Source: Mycobacterium sp. 1164985.4 (GTDB lineage Bacteria; Actinomycetota; Actinomycetes; Mycobacteriales; Mycobacteriaceae). Taken from it: a DNA stretch of 64,000 nt. Location of the stretch: NCBI RefSeq assembly GCF_001668575.1, contig NZ_LZMD01000014.1, positions 42,908-106,907 of the forward strand. The letters are read 5' to 3'. Every line of letters begins with the position of its first letter. The stretch's first letter is position 1. A model generated the notes under the pieces. It ran no database searches. It was not told the origin of the DNA and worked only from the letters and a program-made list of their open reading frames with translations. Positions 9,501 to 21,500 of the stretch are shown one piece after another. The position numbers and the translations under genes were made by a program.

Positions 9501-12500
9501 TCTTCTTGCTTGTCGGCGACGTCTGTCAGTACCACCAACTCGACTGTGATCGGTCGTGTCGGATCGTCGTAGTCGAGGAACGCTTCTCGGGTCAGCGCCA
9601 GGCGATCCCCCCTGATCGCGACGGCCTCGACTTCGACTTTCCAGCTCGTGGGTGTTTCTGACAGAACCGCATGCGCATACTTCACATCTGTCAGTCCCTC
9701 GTCACGCAGCCCTCGACGGCGGTCCTCATAGCGCCCGACGGCACCCGCGGTGAAGGTTTCCGTATCTCGACGGTTATAAGCATCGGCGACATTGATCCGC
9801 AGCCGAACCGCGGGATTATCGAGTCGAGGCGACGATCTATCGAGTTCGTCGAGCCTCGCAAGGGCGAAATCCAGGTCGTCCTCATCGTACAACTCACACC
9901 GTTCGACGGACTCTCCCGCGAAAGTGAGCAGTTGAAGAAATCGCCACTCGGCCTGGAAGCCGTCGTGTGAAGTAGCGCCGACCACCGACGTCACCAGCAC
10001 CGCGGTGTCGCTGAGGCGATGCACAGTTTCGATGTGAGCATTCAGGTCGGGCGTCACATCCCACACGTCGGGGTGCGCTGCGGCGGCAGAGGCCGTCGAT
10101 GCGAACGGTGTACCTTTCCGATGGTCAGCGAAGGCCCAACTCCGGTCGAACTGCTCATGCCGGTTGAGCGCGGTATAGCCCTGTGTCACAACCGTCCACG
10201 TGCGCGCGCACGCAGCTGCCTCCCCGGCGGCATACTTCGCGTCAAGCTCTGCGAACGCGGCGTCAACGTCGTCGAGGTCGAAGACGGTGTTCGAGACCAG
10301 CCGGTTCGTGGCGTCTGTCTCGACGATCATGAGCGCCTCAGCGGCGATCTCGTCACGCGGCATCTCATCCGCCGCGAAACGACTCTGGCACAACGCGAGG
10401 TGCTCGCCTCGAGTCGCGATGACGACTGACCCGGCGTTCTTGAAGCCGACCTCACCAACCGACTGCATGTTCTCTATGTGTGTTATGCGGCCTCGCCGCA
10501 CGCCGGCGTTGACGACCTGGCGCCGGTCGTATGAGGTGAAATCCTCCGTCATGACCAATTGGGTCGCGTCCCAGTCTCGCGCCTCAAAGCACGCCCAAGC
10601 GCGGGCTAACGCACGGGTGGCTTCATTCTCCGGTCGGCGCGCAGGGCCACTCAACTCATCGAATTTCGCGATGGCAGTGTCCAGATCGGCCTCTTCGAAC
10701 AGATCGCAGCGATTCATGCCGCCCGGGCCACTCATCGTGAGCAGAGCGACCATTCGCCACTCAGCGTAAAAGTCGTCCGGCGAATTGCCGTACGCCGTAT
10801 GCGTGATGACAGCGCCGCGATCGCTCAACCGATGGACGCATTCCAGGTACATCTTGTTGTTCGGGGTTACGTCCCAGCCGGACCTCACGTACGCGAGGAG
10901 GTCGTCCCCAGCGAAGGTTTCGCGCACCCGGTGATCGGTCGTGACCCAATTCGACAAGCCAGGGACTTCGTGTCGATTGAATTTGGCGTAGGCATCTGCG
11001 ATGCCGGACCAAACCTGCGCGTACCTTGCCGCCTCACCAGCAAGGTAGTGGGCGTCGAGTTCCGCGAAGGCGGCATCGAGGTCATCGGCATCGAGAATGA
11101 CGAAGGCTGCGATCCGGTCGTCGGTGCGAGACTCGATAAGAACGAGGGCTTCCGTCCGATACGTGTCAGGTCGCGTATTCCTGCCGCGCAGGAGGACTCG
11201 GGTGAGCGCGAGGTGCTGACCACGAGTCGCGAGAACGGTTGACGCCAGAGTGGTCGTGCCCATATCGGCGGTCGCGCGTAAATTCTCGATCCCGGCATCG
11301 CGGCCCCTCAGGACGCCCGTACCGACCACCCGACGACGATCGTCGTGGTAGAGGTCGTCAACAAGGAGTTGCGACATCGCGTTCCAGTCGCGCTTTGTGA
11401 ACAGTGCGCGGAAGCGCTCGTCGAGCCGAGTCACGGTGTTGGTCAATCGTGCCGACAGTCGGTTGAGCCCTTCGAACCGAGCGATGGCCGCGTCGAGGTC
11501 CGTCTCGTCGAAAAGCTCGACGCGACTCAGTAGATCACCATCAAAGGTCGCAAGCGTGATGACTCGCCATTCGGCGCTGAAGCCGTCTTGTGAAGTCCCG
11601 GTTGCCACCCGAGTAACGACTGCGCCGAAATCGGCCAGTCTGTGCACGACCTCGATGTAATTGGTGATATCCGGCGCCAACTCCCATGAGGTGCGCACAT
11701 ACGGAAATAGTTGCCCCGGGGCGATTGGGGTACCGCTTCGGTGATCGGTGTTGACCCAGTCGGGTGTCGTCGCGGGCAGTTCGTGACGGTTGAACGCGGC
11801 GAACGCCTTCGCGAGGACGGTCCAAGTGCGGCGGTGCGGGGCGCCTTCGCCGGCTCCGAAGCGGACGTCGAGTTCCTGGAGGGCGGCATCGATCGCGTCG
11901 CGGTCGAACATCACGCAAGCCGCGATCCGGCCGTCGGCGTCTGACTCGACAACCGCGAGAATCTCGGTGTGGAAGGCCTCAGGGCGCTGGTCTCGGCCCG
12001 AAGTTCGGAAACGGTTCAACGCTAAGCGATCGCCACGGAGGGCGATGACGGTTGACGTCAAAGTGCGGGTGCCGACTCCGGCTACGGCCTGCCAGTCGGC
12101 AACGTTGAGTCGTGGTCCTTGGCGTCTCCCAACGCCGACGAGCGGTCTGTTGTCGTCGGTCTGAACATTCTCGGCGAGCGTGTCTGCCATTCCGTCCCAA
12201 TCACGGGCGCCGAAGCATTCGCAGAACCGATCTGCCGCCCGGCTCGCAGCATTGGTCGGTTTCTGCGCCGCCGCAGTGAGCTCGTCGAAGCGGGCGAGCG
12301 CCGCGTCGAGGTCTGATTCGTCGAACAACTCAGAGCGGCTGATCACATCGCCCTCGACCACCAAGACGTTGATCATCCGCCACTCGGCATCGAAGCCGTC
12401 CGGCGAAGTCCCAGAACCTACATGGGTTACGACTGCGCCGGTGGGCGTGACTCGATGAACGGCTTCGACATGGGTGCTGATGTTTGCGAGCTTGTCGAAT

Positions 12501-15500
12501 GTGTCTCGCAGATAAGGGATCAACCCGCCCGAATTGATCATCGGTAGCCGACGGTGATCGATGTTGACCACAGTCGACGATGTAGAGGCCAACTCCCCGC
12601 GGTTCGCTGCAGCATATCCGCGAGCGATCACCGACCATGTATGCGCCGATCCCGATGCTTCTCCCGCAAGATATCGCTTTTCGAGCTCGACGAATGCGAC
12701 ATCCCAGTCTTCGACGTCGAACACCACGGTCGACGCCATGACTTGTTGTCCTGCGTCCAGTTCCACGAGGTTGAGCACGTCGGTGTGGAATCGTTCGCTT
12801 CGGATACGGGCCAGGACGAGGCGCTCGCCGCGGGTCGCGACGAGGGTCGAGGTGATGTCGCCGGTGCCCACCTCGGCGACTGCCCGCATGTTGGCCACGA
12901 AAGCCTCACGGCCGCGGCGCATCCCGTCGTTGACGATGCGTCTGCGGTCCTCGGCATAGATATCGGCTGCGAGCAGCTCCCCTATCGCGGTCCAGTCACG
13001 TTCGTCGAAGCGGCTCCAAAGCCGCTCGACCATCCGATAGGCGGCGTTCACAGGCCGGGGCGCGGGACGCGTCAATTCGTCGAAGCGGGCGAGTGCGTCG
13101 TCGAGGTCGGCTAGATCGAACAACTCGCTGCGATTGACGCGACCACCGTTGACAGTCGAGAGACTGACTTCCCGCCGCTCGGCTTGCAAGCCCTCGGTCG
13201 ACGTTCCTCTGGCGACATACGTGACGACCGCTCCGAGGTCATTGAGCTGATGCACTGCCTCGATGTAGAGCGCGGCGTCAGGCATGTCCGCCTGGGCTGC
13301 GTTGGTGTACGACGCCATCTCACCCGGCGCGAACGCGACGCTACGCCGGTGATCGACGTTCACCCAGTTCGGTGCGAACTCGGGCAACTTGTGCGTATTC
13401 ACTGCGGAGAACACGTCGACGATCACCGACCATGTGCGCGCGTACGCGGCGGCTTCGCCGGCGAGGTAACGAGATTCGAGTTCTTCGAGCGCGGCGTCCA
13501 TGTCGGAGACATCAAACATGAGGCACGTTGAAGCCCGATTGGAAGCATCGGTTTCAACTATTCCGAGCACATCGTTGTGGTACGTGTCATCACCAGTCGA
13601 GATGAGGAAGCGCCCCAATGTCAGACGCTCGCCGCGTATCGCGATCACGGTCGATGTGATGCTGGTGAAACCTACCTCGGCTACCGACTGCCAGTCGCCG
13701 ATGTTGAGTGCGCGCCCGAATCGCAGACCGGCACCCATCACCGGTCGGTGATCGACGGCCGCGACGTCATCGGCCAGCACTTCCGCCATGGCATCCCAGT
13801 CACGGGCGGCGAAGCACGTTTGGAAGCGGTCGACAGCTCGGCTTGCCATGTTCTCGAGGATGGGCACAGCAGGCCGGTTGAGTTCGTCAAAACGTGCGAG
13901 CGCGGCGTCGAGGTCCACCTCGTCGAACAACTCGTTGCGATTGACGAGCCCCTTGTCGACGGTCGACAGGCTGACGCCCCGCCACTCAGCCTGAAAGCCC
14001 TGTGCCGAGGTCCCTTTGGCGACGTACGACACGACCGCCCCGTGCTCGTCCAGGCGATATACCGCCTCGACATGAGCTCTGAGGTCGGCCGTGCTGCTAT
14101 GGGCAGCGCGGGTGTACGAACCTAGCTCGCCCGGCGCAAATGCGACCGCATGCCGGTGATCGAGAGTTATGCAGTCTGGTGTGACTGCAGGGAGCTCACC
14201 ACGGCTGACAGCGGCGAACGTCTCCGATATCACCGACCACGTCTGCGCATACGCGGCTGCCTCGCCGGCGAGATAACGAGCGTCGAGTTCGCGGAAGGCG
14301 GCGTCGACGTCCTCCTCGTCGAAACAAACCGTGACAGCGATCCGATCGTCCGCGTCGATCTCGACGATGCCGAGCATCTGCGCACCGACCTCACCGGGCG
14401 GTGTGTTGCTGTTGGTCGTCCGGACACGGCTGAGCACAAGACGCTCGCCACGAGTCGCCAAGACCGTCGACGCCACGTGTTGACCGCCGCCGACCTCGGC
14501 CGCGGCCCGGCTATCCGCCAGTTGGACATTGCGACCGTGGCGGACACCGGCATTCACGACCCGGCGGCGATCATCGGCGATCACGTCGTCGGCCAATGTC
14601 TCCGCCATTGCAGCCCAGTCGCGTGCCCCGAAAGTTGCGCAGTAACGATCAGTTATCTCGCTTGCAGTGTTCGTAAGAACGGCCGGTTGGTTCAGTTCAT
14701 CGAACCGGGCGAGCGCGGCGCCGATATCGGCTTCATCGAAAAGTTCTGACCGGTTAATCGAGTCGCCATCGACGGTCGACAATCCGATCTCTCGCCACTC
14801 TGCGGTGAATCCCTCGCGAGACGTCCCCTTGATGACGCGGGTGACCACCGCTCCTATGTCTGTGAGCCGATGCACGGCCTCGACATAGATCTGGATGTCA
14901 CTTTCGAGCACGTCCCATGTTGCCTCCAAGAACGGCACCAGTTCGTTCGGCGCGAATGACGTCACCCGCCGGTGGTCGAGGTTGACCCAGTCCGGTGCCG
15001 TCGATGGCAACTCGTGACGCAGCACGGCGGCGTAAGCACCCGCGATGACCGACCATGCTTGTGCGTGAGCTGCCGCTTCGCCTGAGAGGTAACGGCGCTC
15101 GAGCTCATCGAAGGCAGCGTCGATGTCATTGACATCGAACACAACCACCGCTGAAAATCGTCCGTCGTCGTCAACCTCTACGACCTGGAGGAGGTCGGAT
15201 TGACTCGCCCCCGGATCGGGGCCCGCGGCGTGGAGATGCAGCAGGACGAGCCGCCCGCCTCGCGTTGCCATCGTGCTCATCGAGAGCTTCGCCCACAATC
15301 CGACGTCGACGACCGCGCGGACATCTTCAATCGCATGGTCACGGCCATGCCGTATCCCCGAACTAATGATCCGACGGCGATCATCCAAAAAGTAGTTCTC
15401 GGCGAACGACTCCTGCATGGCTTTCCAGTCGTCCGCCTGGAAATGCGCCAAGAATTGCTCAGCCGCTCTGCTAGCGGCGTTCTCGAGTTGCGTTTGCGGT

Positions 15501-18500
15501 CGGTTGAGACTCTCGAACCGCGCGATCGCCGCGGGAAGGTTTTCTTCATCGAAGAGCTCACATCCACTGGCCGAAGAACGGTCGAACGTCATCAGGTTGA
15601 CTATCCGCCACTCAGCCGGGAATCCTTCAGCTGTTGTTCCATGAGAGACCTGCGTGAAGAGCGCTGCGTGATCGCCCAACCGATGCACTGCCTCGATGTG
15701 GCTCTGGAGATCCGGCGTGACATCCCAAATTGCAGCGACCACTGACCGGAGATCCGTGTAGTTGAGCGGCGTTCCTCGGCGGTGATCCATGGCCTGCCAA
15801 TTTGGCGTCGACGCGGGCACTTCATGACGAGCCAGGCTCGCAAACACGCCCCCAACCATCGACCACGTCCGCGCATGACTGGCGGTCTCCCCCGCCATGT
15901 AACGAGCTTCGAGTTCCTCAAATGCAGCGTCGAAGTCGTCGGGATCCAGGCACACGTAACCCACGAGGCGGCCCTCGTTGTCGATCTCGACGACATCGAG
16001 GACGTCCGCGTGAAAGTCGTCGGCGCCTGAGAATCGCGTGCGGCTAAGGGCGAGCCGCCCACCGCGTAGTGCAATGACGGTGGACGACACCGTTGTGACC
16101 CCGATGTCAGCCATCGCTTGCAAGTTAGCGATCTCATCGTCTCGACCACGTAGCAATGGCGAGCTGACGACCTGTCGTCGGTCTTCGACGAGGCTTTCAT
16201 CGGTCAGTAGCACCTTCAGAGCGTCCCAGTCACGCTGCACGAAGAATGTGCGAAATCGTTCTGCCGCCTGGCTCGCGGCGTTCTTCAGTCGTGGGTTCGA
16301 TTGACTCAGCCCATTGAACTCTGCCAAGGCGACATCCAGATCGGCTTCGTCGAAAATCTCGCAGCGACTGAGCAACTCACCCTTGACCGTCAGGAGGTCG
16401 ATCTCCCGCCACTCCGCGTAAAACCCCTCGCGTGAAGTGCCGGTGACCGCCCTGGTCACGACGGCCCCAAGCTCAGAGATCCTGTGCACCGCTTCGGCGT
16501 AGATACTGACATCGGGCGTCTCGTCCTGATTCACGCGGATGTAAGCGCCGAGTCGACCGGCCGCGATCGGCGCGAACCGCCTCCGGTCGACGTTCACCCA
16601 GCCGGGGATGGTTGGGGCGAGTTGATTGTGGTTGAGGCCGGCATACCCTTTGGCGATCACGGACCACGTCCGTGCACAAGGGGCGGCCTCCCCCGCGACG
16701 TACCGAGTCTCCAATTCGGCGATCGCAGCTTCGAAATCGTCAATATCGAAGATGACTGCGGCGCAGATGCGGCCGTCGGCGCTGATCGCGACCAGGCTCA
16801 GATCTTCGGCGTAATAGCCTTCGGGTTGCGCACCGCCACCCGAGTACCGAGTACGCAGCAACGCCAGTCGCTCGCCTCGCGTAGCGAGGACAACTGAGCC
16901 GATCGTTCTAGCGCCCAGCCCCGCGCCCGCCTGCATACTCGCCATGGTCGCCTCTCGACCCCGCCGAACTTCGGTGTTCACTACCCGGCGGCGGTCATCG
17001 ACGGTTATGTCTTCGGCCATCAGATCGCCAGCAGCGTCCCAGTCGTGGTTCGCGAAATACCCTTGCATGCGTTGGTGCGCGCGACTCGCCGCATTCTCCA
17101 CTCGGGTTGGCGGAGAACTGAGTTGGTCAAACCGCGCGAGGGCAGCATCGACGTCCGTTTCGTCGAAGAGCTCGTACCGCTGGAGCTGGTGACCATCGAT
17201 CAGCAAGATGTTGATCACTCGCCACTCGGCCTCGAACCCCTCTCGAGCGACTCCGTGAGAACGATGGGCGATGACGGCTCCGCGTTCGCTGAGCCGATGC
17301 ACCACCTCGATGTACGTGGTCAGATTTGGCGTGAACTCCCTCTGGGTGAGGGTGGCGCGTGTGAGGTCGCCCGGCGCATACCGTGTGAGCCGGCGGTGGT
17401 CGGTGCTGGGGCAGTTCACCGCGCTGAAGTCGTTGCGGTTGAAAGCGGCAGTGAGCTCTGTGACTGTCGACCAGGTCTGAGCATGAGGCTCCGCCTCGCC
17501 TGCCGAATACCGTGCGTCGAGTTCCGTTATCGCAGCGGCGAGGTCATCAGCATCAAATACGACTATCGCGAGAATGCGTTCGTGGGCGTCGACTTCGACG
17601 ACACGTAGCATTTCGGTGCGAAATCCGTCGGGCCGAGTGTCCTGCCCAAGAAACAGTGCGCGAAGGAGCGCAAGACGTTCTCCCCGAACAGCAAGTACCT
17701 GTGTAGTGACACTTTCGGTGCCCAGGTCGCCGATCGTCTGCGATTCGGCGAGCAACTTCGCGCGCCCGCGAAATTCGGTGTGGAGTCCTCTGCGCCGGTC
17801 TTCGATGCGAACGTCTTCGGCTATCAAGGAACTACACTGTTCCCACTGCTTGCGGGCGCATACTGCATTGAATCGATCATCGGCTCGACTAGCGGCGTTC
17901 TGGAGCGGCATCCGTTCGTAATCGGCCCCAGCGCGGGCATGTATGGTGTCCAACTCCGCGATCGCAGCGTCAAGATCGTCGGCGTCGAACCACACCTGCA
18001 GCGAGACCCGGCCGGAGTCGTCGATTCCGTAGATCTGGAGGAATTCGTCCTGCGGCGCACCGGGACTCACGTCTGTGCTGCCCACCAACAATCGGGAAAG
18101 CGCCAAGCGTTCGCCTCGAACCGCGATGACCGATTGAGTGACCCGAACGTTGCCGCTCGCCTCGAAGATGCGCCTGCTGTGGTGCACCCAGTCGCCGCCC
18201 GGCAAATCGTCCAGGGTGAAGCCAACAATTCGTCGTCGACTCTCGACCGCAGTGCCCGGGACAAAGAGGCTCTCAAACTCGTCCCACGCCTTCCGCTGGA
18301 TTGCGCTGACTACCCGCTGTCCCACTTCGACGCACTCATTGGTCAATTCGGCAGCAGGTCGCTCGACTTCGTTCGGCCTGGGCGCATCGTGGGAGCCCAG
18401 AATCTTCCGAGCTCTCTCGGTGAGCGCTGCAGCGCCTTTGCGGTCATACAATGCGACCGCCTGCTCGGCCGCAGCGCGCATGCCCGCGGTATTGCCAGCG

Positions 18501-21500
18501 ATACGCATCACCGTTGCCAACGCCAGGCAGGCATCACCGTGGTCGACCAGAGCGTCGGTCGCTGCTGCCCGGCTGACCGCCTCTTTCGCGACCTCCTCGG
18601 CCCGATCGTGATCCCCTGCTCGTGCGAGCAGCTGAGCCCTGACCGACCGCCAAGCAATCGACGCCTTCGACCCGTGACCAGCGAGACGCTCGCTCACCGA
18701 GCATAATTCGTCAGCCTCGGCGTCACGCTCCAACGCCAAGCAGGCCCGCGCCAACAACGCCGCCGTATCCGCGGTGTCGGTGTCGAGGCCCATCCGACGG
18801 AAACCCTCGTAGGCCCGCCGCAGATACGGTTCGGCGGCCGCCGCATCATCGGAGACCAACTCGATGATGCCTGCGAACTGATCCACCTCCAGTAACGCGT
18901 GGCGCAAGCCGAGTTCGGTCAACGTCCGTCTGGCCGACTCGATCAACCGCCGCCCCTCGGCGGCCCGGCCTCGGAACGCATCCAGCACAGCCTGGCACCG
19001 CGTCGACGTCGCCTCGACCAGCGGTGACCCCGTCGTGATGCGCAGCAGCCGCACCACATCCAGGCACCGCCCGCCCGCCCGCGGAACGGGATTGGGCCCC
19101 CACAGCGCCGCCAACGGCGCCCCCGCGAGCACCGCGTTCACCCGGCTGTGCTCATGTGCCCGCCGTGCCGCCGTCAACGCCTGGTCCAAAGCCGTTTCGC
19201 AGTCACCGATTCGGCCGAGGCGCGCCAGGCACCCCGCGCGGACGGTGTGCGCCTTGGCCTCCCCCGCCGCGTCGTCGAGCGCAGCCAGTTGCTCGGCGGC
19301 CACACTCACCGCCGTTTCGATCTCATCCAGTCGCTCGGGATCGGTGAGCATCGACAGCTCACCGTCGAAGCACACACCCCAGGCGCCCAGGCGTCCCGAA
19401 TCGACAGGAACGTCCCGCAATTGGGCCACAGCATGCTTGGCCGATGTGACATCACCCGCAGCCAGCAAGGCCTCGCAGTGGGCGATCAACAACTCGGCTT
19501 GCAGCTCGTCGCGGTCCGGAAGCTCCTCGTCCAACTCCTCGAGCGCATGAAGTGCCCGGTCATACAACTCGGCCGCGCCCTCGTAGGCCACCCGCGACAT
19601 CGCTTGATCTGCCGCGCGCCGGCAGTACTCGACCGCCTTGGCCGCGTTTCCGGCCCACGCACATTCGAAGTAGTGGTAAGCCAACTCGGCCAATAGTTCA
19701 TCGTCTGAACCCGGCTCGGCTTCGAGCGTGCCCGCGATGCGCTGATGCAACCGCATGCGCCGCACGGACGGAAGCTCGGCGAGCAACGACTGCCGCACCA
19801 GGGCATGATTGAACCGGTAACGGCCGCCGGGCTCTTCGATGACGATGCCCGCCTTGCGCGCCTCATCGAACGCGTCGACGAGGTCCTCGCCTACCACCTG
19901 CTCGACGAGCGTCACCGCGAACCGGCTCCCGACCACCGCTGCCGCCGCGAGCGCCTTATTCGTCTCGGCGCTCAATCGGGAGAGCCTGCGACTCACCGCT
20001 TCTCGAACACCCTGGGGCAGGGTGCTCGGGTCCCAACGGCCGCCGCTTTCCTCCACGTGCCGCAACGCCTCGATGAGAAAGAACGGGTTGCCGCCCGTCA
20101 CCGTCGCCAGCGCCCGCCCCAATTCCTCGTCGTCGTAACCGGCTTCGGCGACGTAGGCGGTGACGTCACCCTCGTCGAGTCCGGCCAGTTGCAGCCGAGT
20201 GGCGGTGCCGTCGCGATGAAGGTCGGCCAGCATCGCCGCCAGCGGATGAGAGCGGTCCAGATCGGTGCTGCGGTACGTACCGACGATCTGCACGCGGGCC
20301 TCTTCACCGAAGCGCAGCAGGTGCCGCAAAAGCAACAGCGTCGGCTTGGCCGCCCAGTGAAGGTCGTCGAGGATCAGCACGACGGGCGCCGTCGCGGACG
20401 CGGCGCCCAATAGGGCGACCACGGCGTCGAACAGCGCGTAACGCTCGGTGTCCGGATCCGCGCGCGGAGGAGCGGCCACATCCGGCAGCTTGTCCGCCAA
20501 CCCCGGAATCAGCGGTAACAGCGCCTCGATGCCCCTTACGTTGCGCAGGCGGTTCGAGTCGACGCCGGAGACGAAGGCACGTAACGCCTCGGCGAAGGGC
20601 TGATACGGCGCGCCGAGATCCTCGTCGCACCGGCCGTACAAGACGACGGCGCCCTGGTCGTAGGCGTTGCGCGACCACTCCCCGGCCAGGCGCGTCTTGC
20701 CCACGCCCGGTTCCCCCGCGATGAGCACTGCTCGTGTGCCGGCGGCCAAGGTCGATTGCCACGCCGCCACGAGTCGCTCCAGCTCACGACCGCGGCCGAC
20801 GAACGGCCCCGGACCGACGAGAACCGCCGGCAGCGCAGGCCGCTCCATCGGAGTATCGAGGGCGGGCGGAGCGGAAACGGACACGCTCTCCAACCGGAGC
20901 TCGAACACATGCTCCGGACGAGGGAGGTTGCGTAGCCGGCGCGTACCGAGGTCGGCGAGCACGACGTCGTCCGGAAGTGAGTCGATGACGAGTTCGGCGG
21001 TCGCACCGGAGCAGAGGATCTGGCCCCCGGCGGCCAGGGACCGCAACCGGGCGGCGCGGTTGACCGCTCTACCGAAGTAGTCCCCGTCGCGGAACTCGAC
21101 CTCCCCGGTGTGCAGCGCCACGCGGATCCGCATCGGGTCCGCCAGCTGCCACGCTTCATGACCAATCGCTTCCTGCAATTCGATAGCCGCCGCTGCGGCC
21201 GCCGATGGGCGGTCGAACACCGAGAACGTCGCATCCCCTTCACCGCGCGTCTTGATGAGCCGACCGCCGCGCGACGTGACGACCTGCTCGACGATCTCGT
21301 CGTGGCGGGCCAGCGCCACTGCCATCGCGTCGGCGTCGGCCTCCCACGCCGCCGTTGACCCCTCGATATCGGTGAGCAGGAAGGTGACCGCTCGCGTGAC
21401 CGTCGAAAGCTGCTGTGACTGAGGCACTTCCAGCGAGGCATCCTGCGCGACGATCGCCCCCTCCAGTCGCCGCAGCTCCGGTCCTGGGTCGACTCCCAAC

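Noticed and set aside
6593..17899. Repeats in the giant gene as a recent slippage or assembly artefact
   Set aside because: Units differ widely in DNA and protein sequence while keeping frame and motifs, so they cannot be mis-assembled copies of one unit.
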